NCBI GenBank assembly: GCA_003117195.1
Contig: BDSI01000206.1
Coordinates: 1 to 64,000, forward strand
From: Eudorina sp. 2006-703-Eu-15
Lineage: Eukaryota; Chlorophyta; Chlorophyceae; Chlamydomonadales; Volvocaceae
DNA: 64,000 nt
Direction: 5' to 3'
Shown: positions 23,791 to 35,370 of the stretch, piece after piece
How positions within the stretch are numbered: the first letter of the stretch is position 1
Layout: each line of letters begins with the position of its first letter
Made by a program: the position numbers and the translations under genes
The notes under the pieces: model-generated
The model's input: the letters and a program-made list of their open reading frames with translations, nothing else
Told to the model about the DNA's origin: nothing
Database searches by the model: none

Positions 23791-25699
23791 AGGTATTCCG
23801 AGTACCGTTTCCGCAAACCTCCGTGGACCGGAGCAAAGCCGTAATCTGTGCGATGTCAGCGATGTCAGCCCGGGAACACGCAGAAGTGCGCTACGCGACC
23901 GGCTGTTGCCGCGAATGCAAGAATGATATTAGGAAGGGATAGGACCCATGAACGATGTTGGTGCCCAGCTTTCAAACAGCTCCCAGCGCGACTAAGGGCG
24001 CAACCCGGCACGCTCGCGACAGTCCTTCATTTGAATGCGAGACCAAACCAGTTCTGGAAGATTGATAAAAAGTATATTATTGATGAAACGGTGTGTTGTT
24101 TGGGGTTACAATGTTGCGGATGAGCGGATGTCCACAATTCCGATGGCGACGAACCAATAACCCAAGCAACGTCCTAGCCCGATCCGGAAATGATTATCAA
24201 ATATGAAAGCAATTTTATCAGCTTGCTTTCGTGGTGCGACGTCTTGCAGGCGGGCATGATGCCGGAGATGTAACCGATACGTCGCAGGTCGAGAAATCGA
24301 ACTTCTCGCGGCCCGCGCCGCCTTCTCCACGACAACTGCGCGCCATCGCCGTCACACCAAATGTCACGTCCTTTCAAACTCCTTTGCGCGACATATTAAT
24401 ATTTGCGGCGGATGCCATATTGAAAACTCATCTCGTTGCTGGCTCGGGCTCGTCGGTCAGACCTACGAGCCCTTGCCAGCCAAGGTGTGCCATCCCCTAA
24501 GAAAACAGTATAACGGGCGATCGGAATAAATCAATGACGGAACAAACTGTTGTCCTTGGGTTCGGAGGCAAGTGCAGCGCATCGGTAGGCCTACTGCGAC
24601 TTTCATGGATTTCGTATGGGGTCCGACTCGGCCAGGACCGAGGGTTGATCCGCGGTCATGATCGTGATGCCATGGCATCGTAGACCGCGCCATATACAAA
24701 TTGTTTATCTTTTCAATCAGATCAATCCATTAGCATGTTATTCGTACCATCGCAAGGGGTAGCTTCTGTGTCCGGGTGTGGCTTTGGGTTATGAACACTA
24801 CGGCTTCCAGACAGCGGAGACGTGGTAGGCGTTACCTGATGGTTGGTTTGGCTTTGTTTTGTTCGTGCGTGCGCATCGCAGTCCGTTCTGAGCTTGAAGT
24901 TATGGTCATATCGCCCTGTGTATTGTTACGTGTTTAACTTTGTATAACATGCGCTTGGGATCGACGATGCAGATGGTGCCGTTCGTGAACGAGCACTGCT
25001 TGCGACGGACATTACTGCCCCCGAGGTAGAACCCAGACACGCACTGGTCTGACTGAGTTTATTTGCATGAATAATCACTGCATATTGAAGCCGTGAATGA
25101 AGGCAATTCCTCACGTGTTTTCACAGCTCTTCGATGACGAGCTAGGTCGGAATTTAAGCAATCCGCACTGATTCCGATAATCGTCAGCAGATGTCCAAGT
25201 TAAAAAATGTGTTTTGTCCAGTACTTTAAAGTTAATTTATAAACGTAGCTTTGCCAAAGCAGGCCTCCGTCAATATTCATGCCTGTCGCAATAGATTACA
25301 GACCTCTGTGTTACATTGTGTTATAATTTGCAGAACGTCCAACAAATTTGTAGGAATGGTGTGAGATCGGTTGTTCTGGCGCCGTTTTCATTCAGACATA
25401 AGGCCCATGGGAAAAGGCGCCCACCGTGCGACCAGCGTTACCACCGCATGGCTCATTCCCATGCACACGACCCTTTTGTTACACTTAGTGACCAAATTCG
25501 CTGTTCCCCAGAACTGTGACATTGTACTGGGTTAAACATCGGAATGGGCTTGTCTGAGCTGTCGACTATGCCCACCACTGGCGGTCGGGTCAACTAAGCA
25601 CTCTCACTGCATGCAGCCGCGCGCTGATACGATCGCTTGTCGATAATACAAGAAATTTCCAGAATTAGCGCCTTTTCTGCTTGCGGAAAGACACCGATC

Positions 25700-28600
25700 A
25701 TGGGGAGGACAGCGGCCCTTGCCGCTGCCCTTCTCCTGCCAGCTGCCGTTCTCCTGCCGCTGCTTTTAATACCATCGGTGGAAGGGAGTGTGGCAAGATG
25801 GTGCCAGCTGCCCTCTTACAGCAACTCGCCTGTGTGTTCACCTTCACAAACGCTTTGCCCGGTGAGTTGCATGTTTCCAGTAACGGCACTGCGTTCGGAA
25901 TGCGGAAGCACCGTAAGCTCAGAGTTGAACTCCTTATCTTTCGTAAAGCAATTGCGCATCCATGGAGGCCGCTTTTTACCTATTTTGGATACGTGTCAAT
26001 AGGGATGGCAACAACCAGGCAGTGCGTTGTCTAACGAAGAGCTTAGCTTCTACGACTGATACATTGTGATATATTGCTCTGTATCTTGAGCATTTTGGGT
26101 TGAACTGTTGTCGCGCAACGCAAGTTCCTTCCTCGGTGTGTGTTCTGCTGTTGGAAAACCGACACAAACTGCCCCCCTCGCAACACCACGCCTGACGTTC
26201 CAACCGCAACCGTCGTCACTCTCTTTTTATATCTCGCAGACGGCAGACAATTACTACGCGCGAAACGACCCGCGTTTCGACATCTGCATGATCCCCGGCT
26301 ACTGGAACAGCTCCGCTAACGTGTGGCCGTATGGCAAGGTGAGCAGCGCATGCTTCATCATGAAAATATCTCTCTTAATGGGCGACTGGGTTCCATGGAT
26401 GGGAACCTGCCGGATTCGGAGGGGGCCGCGTTAGGGCGTTGTAATGTCGCTCGGTTGGGGCCTGGTTGCGCCAGCGTGACCATCACACACCGGGCCTCAA
26501 TGAAAGTCAATTTAAATATCTATTGTTTATTTAGCATTGTTGTACATTAGGTTCACCCCAGGGCGGCGGCAGACAGGCAGGCAGGCAGGCGGTTAACGGA
26601 CAGAGAGCCCGCCCGGAACGCCGAAAGGCAGCTGGCCGGGGGGTCGGGGATCTGATGCATCGACGTGACCGTGCGGCAGCTTTCAGGCGGCGGTCTAATA
26701 TAACCGCGCCATCCGGGGTTCTGGTAGGGTTGCAGTGGTGGTGTCGCACAAAGCGCGCTGCACGGCCGGCGCGCCCTGGCCGTCTCAACGCTTTCTTTGC
26801 GGTTTCGAGACGAACGGGTCCCAGTGAGGCGTCCCAGTGACCCGAGCTCGGCACCGTGCGCTCCACGGTCCACGCTTACTAGGTCTTGACCCCCGGGGTC
26901 GGCGCGTGGGCGGAGGGGCGGGCATCTGCACCGCGCGGTGGCACGAGTGAGGGCAAAGCCTGGCAGGGCGGGAATGGCGGGCCGTAATGGCCGGGTCGTG
27001 GACTGTCGGGCTGACGCGACCAAAAAACATGAGGCGCAGCATGCGAGGCACGAGGATTCCGATCGCGGGGACGAAGGCGGGTCTGCGCCCCGCCCCGCGT
27101 TGCGGATGTCACTTGACCCTCCGCTGTGATGAAAAGCGACGACGGGTCATTTAGCGATTAGGGTGGCGTTTGCTGCTGCTGCTTGGGGCGTGAACGCCTG
27201 CGTGAACGCTTGCGCACCCCGGGTGAGCACGGTACGCAAGCGTTCACCCAGTCCAGTCACCCGGGGTGCCACGGGTTGCGAGCTTGGAGACAACCGGTAC
27301 GACCGCTGCCACCGGTACGACAGACAGTACGACGAACTACGGCGAACACGGCAGCCAACAGCACCCGGGAAGGGGGCTGGCCCCGGCGGGGGGCCGCGCG
27401 GGCGTGCAAGCCCGCTCTCCTGAAGGCTGAAGCTCTTCGGCTGACCCGCCGTGCGCCCCACCCGCCAGCGACGCCCGGCTGCGGTCCGGCGTGTGCTGTG
27501 CGCTGCGTGCTGCGTGTTGCGTGCTGTGCACTGTGTGCTGCGTGCTGTGTGCTGTGCACGCGGGTCGTCGCGGGTACACGCTGCGTCGTCGGCAGCTCGG
27601 GGGTGGGAGCGCACGCGCACACACGGGCATGCCGTACCGTACTGCACCGTACCGTGCCGTGCCGTACAGCGTACTCCACCACCATGCTCGGTGCGCCAGG
27701 ACGGCGCACTGGCCGGGTTGCCCAGCCCCGGGTGTGCCGTGCTCCTCGTGCCCGGCACGGAGGGATCCCACCCAGACCCGTCCTCCATTCCGAACGGGGG
27801 AATACGGATCCAGCCTGTACCCCAGCACAGCCCTCCCCTGCCCACACCTTAGCCTTGCTCAACGCAGCCAGCGCAGCCTTGCCCAGCGAAGCCAGCACAG
27901 ATTAGCCTAGCGCCGCAATGTCCGCGGCCCCGCCCCGCTGAGCCCAGAGCGCTCAGGCGCTGCGGCGCACACAGCGCCACCCTTACCGGCCCCCACCGGC
28001 CCGTCGCTAACCGCTAACCGCCAGCCGTCATGGCGAGACGGCGCTCTCCCGCCGGCCTGCTTGCCTGAGGGCCTGTCGGCCTCGCCAGGTCAGCGCCGCG
28101 CGGCAGCTCGGGTGCCCGTTTCGCGATCGACAGCCAGTGCGTCTTCGTAGCCTGGGCCCTAGGGGGGTTTTAAGTCGGCGCGGTCCGTCCCCACTCCCCA
28201 GCCTCGGCAGCAGCGGCCCCGGGGCCTCCGCAGTCGTCTGCAGTGAGGACTGTCGACTGTAAAGGCATGAGGGCCCCCCAGCTTCCGCGCGGCGGGGGCG
28301 GACGGGCGCCCCAGTCAGGCTGTGTTGAGCGAAAAAAGCCCGCCGCAAGCACCCACCCAGGCCTCTAGTCACCTCCGCCCCTGTATCATATCCCCCTGCC
28401 CCCTGCCCCTTGATCAACCCCCTCCCCTGCCCCCCTGCCCCCCCTCCGTGATGCGCAGAACGTGTACTCGGACGTGTGCGGCGGGCCCGGCGGCGTGCTG
28501 ACTGTGCCGCTCAAGGAGCGGTCCGTCGCCAACCAAGAAACCGCGCCCATTCTGGCGGACGCCTACATCTACCGCGCCTACAGCAGCGACCCCACCAAGT

Positions 28601-31600
28601 CGCTCATCTACGTGACCGTCGCGATCCGCGGCAGCAACAACTCGGGCGCGGGCCAGATCTTCTACCAGGAGCCGTACCCGCTTAGCCCCGCGGGTACGGC
28701 AGATACGAGCGAGGATCTCCAGATCGACGTCAGCTCGTCCATCTACATCTGGACCGACGCGCGCAACGTCACCCTTAAGCAGTACGTCAACCCCATGATG
28801 TTCACGGGCACGTACACGTGCTTCACGTACGTCTTCAACCTGCGCAAGATCTGCGATCCCGCGCGCTCGTACAAGAACCCCGCCAAGCGCAACCTGAACG
28901 AGATCTGCACCTGCCGCCCCGGCTTCGAGGGCAACTGCGACCCCGTCGACATCTCCAACTCGGGCAGCATCTTCATAGTGATCAACCTCAACGGCGTGCC
29001 GTACAGCTCCGCCGTGCTGCAGCCCGGCGCGGCGCAGAACTGCACTTCGCCGGGTTCGAACACGGCACCTATCGTGGTCACCAACGCCAACTACATCTCC
29101 CAGTACCTCTTCGACCCGTCGGCCTGCACCTCCCGCCCGCCCATGCCGCCCATGCCGCCCATGCCCCCCCCGCCGCCGCCCTCGCCGCCCTCGCCGCCGA
29201 TCCCGCCCTCCCCGACGCCGCCCTCGCCGCCCAACCCGCCGCCGCCGCCCAAGCCCCCCTCCCCGCCGCCCAACCTGGGCCTCTCCGCCACCATCTCCGT
29301 CATGACCATCGACCCCACCCGCTTCTTCTCCTCCGGCTTCGACTGCATGATGGGCCGCAATGCCACCGCGGCCTACTACCGCGGCCGCGTGACCGTGCAA
29401 CGCATCCAATGCGCCATCATCTCCGTCTTCCAGAGCGCCTTCAACACCGACTTTGACATGATTCAATGGACCTATTACTTCAACTCCGTGGACAACGTGC
29501 GGTACTTCTTCGCGTCGGTCAACAACGAGGAGTTCTGGGCGGACCTGTACAACGCGCTCACGCCGGGCTGCGGCGCGGTGGGCAACTACACCGACACGTA
29601 CTTCAACCCCACCAACGGGCCGCCCGTGCCGCTGAGCCGGCAGAACCTGACCAACCCGCAGCCGTTCTGTGTGTACGGCGGCGCGGTCTCCAGCGACGGA
29701 TGCTGGTGAGTGTACGGAATGTACGGAGTGTTACGGCGGGGGGGCGATCTTCACTCCCCCGCGGCCGCAGCCGTGTGGGGGAAGGGGGGTATGAAGCACA
29801 CGGGGGACACAACGCACGGAGGGTAGGGTAGGCGTGAGGCGGAGACTGAGCATAGCCCCGAAAGGGGGAGGGGACGTTAGGGGCTGTAGGGCCCAAGCCC
29901 GCGATGAGCCACCTTGCTGTGCGGAGTCCGTGAACTGGACCTGGGGCTCCCCCTCTGTCTCTCCCCTCCCCTCATCTCTTCCCCCCATCTCTCCCCTCTC
30001 GTCTCCCCGCCCCCTCTCTCCCCGCTCATCTCCCCCCTCCCCTTCCTCTGTGTCCCCCTTATGGCCCCCCAGGTTCACCCTGGACCAGTACGAGTGCCCC
30101 CACCCGCCAGCGCCGCCGCCGTTGCCGCCGGGCCCCAGCCCGCCGCCCGCGCCGCCCTCGCCGCCCTCCCCGCCGTCACCGCCCGCGCCGCCGCCGCCGC
30201 CGTGCTCCGTCACCGTCAACGCCTACAAGTGAGTGGTCGGCGACCGGTCCGCCTTTCGGGGGCGGATCAGCTGCGGCCTTCAGCGACCACCCATATATCC
30301 TTCCATTCACTGCCTCGTTAGAATATAAAACTGGTGGCGCCTTCCTGAGGCTCTACCGCTCCGGGTTGGGTTGGAAGGTACCGATGATCTGGGCGCCCCA
30401 GCGGGTGTCGTCTTCCTAGGGAGCGGCGGCGGGGGCCCCGTTGGAGCCCTTCCTCGACCTAACCGCGCCCTGCCCCACTCCCAACCCGCCCCATCCCACC
30501 CCTCAACCCCTTCCCCGCCCACCCCTCAACCCGCGCCCCCTGCCCCCCTCTTTCCCCCTTTTGCCGCGCAGCCCCAACTTCCCCCCGGGCACAACCCCCG
30601 ACATCGCCTGCCTCACGCTCCGATCTGCCATGGTCTACCTCTACTCCTTCAACAGTACGACATGGTACTGCGACCTTGACGCGTCCACGACCTCCTTTGT
30701 GTCTGTCTACACCACCTTCAACAACTACTCGGACGCTGCCAACAACTTCTGGAACAACTTCAAGAACCCCTACGTGGCGGTTGCCATGCTCAACCAGCTC
30801 AACGTGAGTAGTGTGTGTAAGAGCAAATAAAGTGTGTGTGAAAGCGAACTGAGTGTGTGGTCCGCTGCCGGCGGGGGCGAGGACGGTTCGCGGGGGAGGG
30901 CGGACGGGGGTTCGCGCCGGGGTGAGTGAGGTTCTCATAGGAAATAAGGGGGATGGGCGAGGCCCCCACGATTAGCCCCCGCAATTAGCCTCCGCGGCCA
31001 GCCCTTCGCCTTCTAAACCCCACACACCTCTCCGACGCTGCCGACGCGCTGCATCCCTCCCACCCTGATCCCTCCCCCTCCCCCTTTTACTTTACTTGCC
31101 TCCCCCCCTTCCAGCCGAACTGCACCACCTTCGTGGTCGCCATGGGCGGCAGCTCCTGCCTCCAAAACGACACCTACTGGGACGTCCGCAACACCAACTA
31201 CCCGCACTGGTCGGCCATCTGCGGCCCCGCGCCGCCCCGGCCGCCGCCCCGCATGAACAGCCCCATGCCGCCAAGTGAGGGCCCGCGCGGGGTTATGCCG
31301 TCGTGCTCAGCGTGACGCGCTGTGCTGTGCTAGTTTGCTGCGCCACGCCCGTAGACCGTTGCTGCGCACCCCATCTGCTGACGACGACGACCACGACGAC
31401 GGACGTCGTACCATGTCCCCCTTCGTCTCTCCTCACACACATCTTTTAAGTACAAACACACATACATATTCATTCTCGCGGCTCAGTTTTTTTTACACAC
31501 ATACTCATCATCTCTCCCTCTTTCCACCTCGCCCCGCCCCCTGTCGCCTCCTCTTTCCTCCCGGGCCCCTTGCTGCCCCCCCCCCCCCGCGCATCCAAAC

Positions 31601-33815
31601 ACACACATAGTCCCAGCGCTGTCACCGCCCTCGCCAACCAACTTCCCGCCGGGAACGTTGCCGCCGGCGCCGCCGCCGCCGCCCTTCCGCGACCCCATGA
31701 TCCTGACCGTCTCGTCCAGCGTGCCGTACACCAACGGCACCTGCGACCGCGCCGTGGCCTCCCTCCAGACCAAGCTGGCCTTCTTCGACCGGTGCGTTCG
31801 GGAGGGAGGGAGGGAGGGAGGGAGGGAGGGAGGGAGGGGGGAAGGGGTAAGGGTGTCGTACTGTCGTTCCAGGGAGGGGACCGTCACTCCACAACAGGAC
31901 AGGGTGGCTATCTTATTTTTGGGAGTATCTACGGCCAGAGATACACCTGGCTTCGAAACGCTGAAAGTATCTGTCTATGGGGAGATATTTCCAACTGGAA
32001 ACGGCCCGAAGTATCTACAGAGGGCAGCGGACAGGGCGCAACATTGATGGAGAACTTCCACGAACCGAACCCATAAGTGCTACACCTAGTCATAGATGAC
32101 TGCAGACGGCGAGAACCGACCCCGGGTGGGAGATATAGGGGACCCCATCAATCGTCCGAGTATATGTCAACGGGAAGATATCATGTCCCATTCGAGGGAT
32201 CAAAGTATCTTAAACTCCATGTTTTGGCAGGCCAAAAGTATCTAAAATTTCAGAAGTTTTTCGGCCGAATAGATATTTATATCTTAAGATAGCCACCCTG
32301 CAACAGGAGGGCATTGCCGTACTGCCGCTCCTGGGTGATATGCTTTGGAGGGCTGATGTGGCGGGGGGGGCCGCCTTCACCACATCTCCCGCCACCCCAA
32401 AACCTTAAACCTCAACTCCAGCCACCCTAACCCCCGCCACCCCTCCCACCCCCGTCCCTACCCCCGCCTGCTTCCACCTCGCAACCTCCCGCGCCGTCCT
32501 AACCCAAACCCCAACCCAACCCAACCCAACCCAAACCCCAACCCAACCCAACCCAACCCAACCCAACCCAACCCAACCCAACCCAACCCAACCCAACCCA
32601 ACCCAACCCAACCCAACCCAACCCAACCCGAACCAATCCAGGCCGTACATCGGGCCCATCTGCACTCTGGGCCAGACAATCGCCTACTTCTTGGTCGTCA
32701 CCGTCGGCTTCACCGACCCGCGCCACTCGCTGTCCTTCGCCATGACCTTGAACTCCGAGTTCAACGAGTTCGTCATCAACGCCGGCCTCCCCTGCGGCTC
32801 CACCGCCACCATCCAAGCCAACGGCGCCGTCTACGTAGAGTCGTGCCCCAACGTCACCGCGCTCTGCTGCAACCAGCCCCCGCGGCCGCCGTCGCCGCCG
32901 TCGCCGCGCCCCTCGCCGCCGCCGCCCTTCCGGCGGCCCCCGCCGCCGTCGCCGCTGCCGCCGTCGCCGGTCGCGCCCATGGAGCCGGGGCTGCCGTTCG
33001 CGCCGCGCGTGCGGCGGCCGCCGCCGCCGCCGCGGCCCAAGTCCTCCCCGCCGCCGTCGCCGTTCCCCAACTACCCGGACTACCCCGATGGCCCCTCCAC
33101 GCCAGGCAGCCCGGAGACGCCGCTGCCGCCGTTCCTCCCCCGCGGTCCCAGCTTCCCTGCACCGACCCGTCGGCCCCGGCCGCCGCCGCCGCGGCCGCCG
33201 TCGCCCTTCCCGCCGTCGCCTCGCAAGCGCCCGCCCCCGCCGCCTTCGCCCAACCCGCCGCCGCCGCCCCGGCCGCCTACCAAGCGCTCTCCCCCGCCGC
33301 CGCCGCCGCCGCCCCCCCTCCCGCCGCTGCAACCCGCCGTCAACCCCGCCCTCACCCAACTCCGCACCATCGCCGTCACCACGCCTGCCACCCTCGCCGG
33401 CACCACCATCACCGCCGACCTCCTCCCCTACCTGTGCACCAACCTCAAGGCCGGCCTGCGCTCCGTATTCACGGTGTACGGCTGGAAGTCCGAGCTGCAG
33501 TACAGGCTCCCCCTTGACCCGTGCCCCACGCGCAACCTGGCCGGCGGCGCGCGGCAGTACAACGTCACCGTACAGCTCACGACTTCGGCCGCCACTGCGC
33601 TGGTGAGCAACCTGAACGCGCCCGCCAACTTCCAGCTCTTCGTCACCGCATCCGACATCCTGTGCGACTCCAAGGTCTCCGTCGTCAAGGTGTCCAACCA
33701 GGAGGAGCTCTTCACCAAGAACTCCGTCGTGGCCCCCAGCGCGCTGGACTCGGGCAACGCCTTCTCCTCGTGCGTGCACTCCGTGCGGCTCATGCGGCGG
33801 GACGCGGCCCGCTGA
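25700..33815 (+). CDS. secreted multi-module hydroxyproline-rich (pherophorin-like) matrix protein
   Basis: Eight exons: 25700-25861, 26240-26338, 28459-29705, 30073-30228, 30572-30803, 31115-31274, 31611-31791, 32642-33815; phases agree (1136 residues). It starts with a signal peptide (LAAALLLPAAVLLPLLLIP). A first cysteine-rich module of about 380 residues (DICMIPGYWNSSANVWPYG ... ICTCRPGFEGNC) is followed by four further modules of roughly 100-190 residues, each preceded by a linker of PPP, SPP and related repeats. Such linkers are hydroxylated and glycosylated in volvocine cell walls. Many N-x-S/T sites and paired cysteines fit an extracellular protein. The module fold is not a clear match to the classic pherophorin domain, so the family label is tentative; the hydroxyproline-rich nature is firm. 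The 2.1-kb second intron is unusually long. Confidence 0.85.
31900..32300. mobile_element. complete hAT-type MITE (non-autonomous DNA transposon)
   Basis: The element is 401 bp with perfect 16-bp terminal inverted repeats: CAGGGTGGCTATCTTA at 31900-31915 and TAAGATAGCCACCCTG at 32285-32300. It is flanked by an exact 8-bp target-site duplication CAACAGGA at 31892-31899 and 32301-32308. An 8-bp duplication and ends starting CAGGG are typical of the hAT superfamily. AGTATCT is repeated inside five times (31924, 31966, 32010, 32204, 32237), resembling subterminal transposase-binding repeats. It has no coding capacity and sits in the last intron of the matrix-protein gene. It is much richer in A/T than its surroundings. 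Confidence 0.93.
32501..32632 (+). repeat. (AACCC)n pentanucleotide array in intron
   Basis: About 26 AACCC units with two AAACCCC variants end about ten bases before the CCAG acceptor (32638-32641) of the last matrix-protein exon. The minus strand is (GGGTT)n, a potential G-quadruplex former. Confidence 0.95.
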
Positions 33816-34067
33816 GGCGGGGGGGGGGGGGGTTGAGCCTCGTGAGGCCCTCTGGCGCGGTGGGTGCACACCGCGGTGTGTGTGCGCGTGTGTGCTTTGG
33901 AAAGAAAACCCACATGCGTGTGTGTATGTGTGTGTGTGTGAAAAAACCGCGAGGAGCGGCTGTATGTATGTGCGTGTGTGTGTCGCACCTGGTGATGGAC
34001 ACTGGCAAGCCCACCTTCCCTTCATTTCAGTTGAGGGGGCAGGGGCCGGGGGGGGGGTCGAGGGGCC

Positions 34068-34072
34068 TGTAA
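34068..34072 (+). terminator. candidate poly(A) signal TGTAA of the matrix-protein gene
   Basis: TGTAA lies 253 bases after the stop codon, in GGCCTGTAAGGCGC. Confidence 0.5.
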
Positions 34073-34194
34073 GGCGCACGCCTCTTGAGGTGCGAGGCGT
34101 CAACACCAGACGACACTGCCGCCGAGCGGCCCCCCGTGTCCCGAGCTCTAGACACCGCGCGCCACGCCTTCGCAGCGTCAGGCCGGCTTTGGAT

Positions 34195-34270
34195 GACCCG
34201 TGGGTCGGAAGGGTGACCCGTGGGTCGGAAGGGTGACCCGTGGGTCGGAAGGGTGACCCGTGGGGTTGAC
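34195..34270 (+). repeat. 20-bp tandem repeat GACCCGTGGGTCGGAAGGGT
   Basis: Three perfect copies start at 34195, 34215 and 34235, with a partial fourth at 34255. Each contains the palindrome family GACCCRYGGGTC seen elsewhere in the window. Confidence 0.95.
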
Positions 34271-34862
34271 CCGGTGTGCGCAGGCGTGCCGGGTTTCCCC
34301 GGGGGCCGCAGCGCTGATATGTGGGCAAGGACCCTACGGTCTCGGAGAGCGGAGGGGCTCCCCAGGCACCTGGAGGAGAGGCTGATGAATGGGCAGGTGG
34401 AGCAAAAACTCGGCGCGGGGGGAGATGGGTGCCTGTATGAAGGGGCCTAGTGCGTGGCGTGCCGCAGAGCGGCGATCAATCGCCGTCAATGCCTCTTTCC
34501 GTGGGATGGGATGGGATGTAAGAGGGAGAGAGGGGAGCAGCGGAACCCCCCAGAGGCGCGTGGTGAACCCCGGACTCCCCCTGGGCAACGAGCAGCAGCA
34601 GGAGGCGGAGGCGAAGGCGGAGGGCGCGCGCGCGTGTTGGTGTGGTTAACGTATGAGTACGTTCGCCGCTCTTCTTGGGCAGTTGACCGTTGACGGTTGA
34701 CTGTTGCTGCATGATCCGCAGAGACTTTCATTTGCAAGGTGTGCCGCAGGGTGGCCTCCTGGGGTTCCAGTGGGCTCGGCCAACAGCTCGACGCGTCCCA
34801 CAACCACGTCCGTACACATCCGTACACATCCGTACACATGCGCGCGTGTGCACGCGCGCTTT

Positions 34863-34901
34863 GCGGATGTGGATGTGGATGTGGATGTGGATGTGGATGT
34901 G
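34863..34901 (+). repeat. (GGATGT)n microsatellite
   Basis: Six to seven GGATGT units, next to GT/CA-rich sequence with several CCGTACACAT units at 34808-34840. Confidence 0.9.
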
Positions 34902-35181
34902 TGTACACATATGTGTTTAATGAGAAGCCCGCCCATATGTGTGCGTGTTTGTGTGCGTGTTCATGATATGGTGGGCGTTGTACGGCACACACGCGCGGTG
35001 CATGCACGACACATGCTCGTACATAAAACCCGGACCGGGGCGCGGGCGAGTGTGACGACGCGGCCCAGTGCCTTGAATGGTGCCATTGGGGCGCGTGTGT
35101 ACGGCAGGGCGGCACGGGGCACATGGGATGGTACGTGGCGTGCGCACGTGTGTGTATGCTTGTGTGTCCAGCGAGAAACAC

Positions 35182-35215
35182 GCCCGGACGGACGGACGGA
35201 CGGACGGACGGACGC
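35182..35215 (+). repeat. (GGAC)n microsatellite
   Basis: About eight GGAC/CGGA units in intergenic sequence. Confidence 0.95.
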
Positions 35216-35316
35216 ACGGGCATGGTGGATGGTGGACATGGAAATATGTATCGGATTACTGACCTCCACTGGTCTGGACGCGGTGGAGGTTACCTCGCTG
35301 CCACTTCATTGACATG

Positions 35317-35370
35317 TTGACTGACTGACTGACCGACTGACTGACTGGTTGACTGACCGACTGAATGGCT
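35317..35370 (+). repeat. (GACT)n microsatellite
   Basis: GACTGACT units with occasional GACC or GGTT variants. Confidence 0.9.

Larger units (their letters stand above)
22770..25699. other. intergenic region between RRP15-type and matrix-protein genes
   Basis: No exon was recognised. Beyond the two repeats it contains a motif shared with 14616-14650 (at 23423-23453) and an AT-richer 1.6 kb (24050-25640) directly upstream of the matrix-protein ATG, which probably includes its promoter. Confidence 0.5.

Noticed and set aside
27163..27910. Long overlapping open frames on both strands in the 2.1-kb matrix-protein intron
   Set aside because: GC-rich sequence with few stops gives open frames on all strands; no domain, no codon bias, and TGCTG/GTGC repeats dominate.
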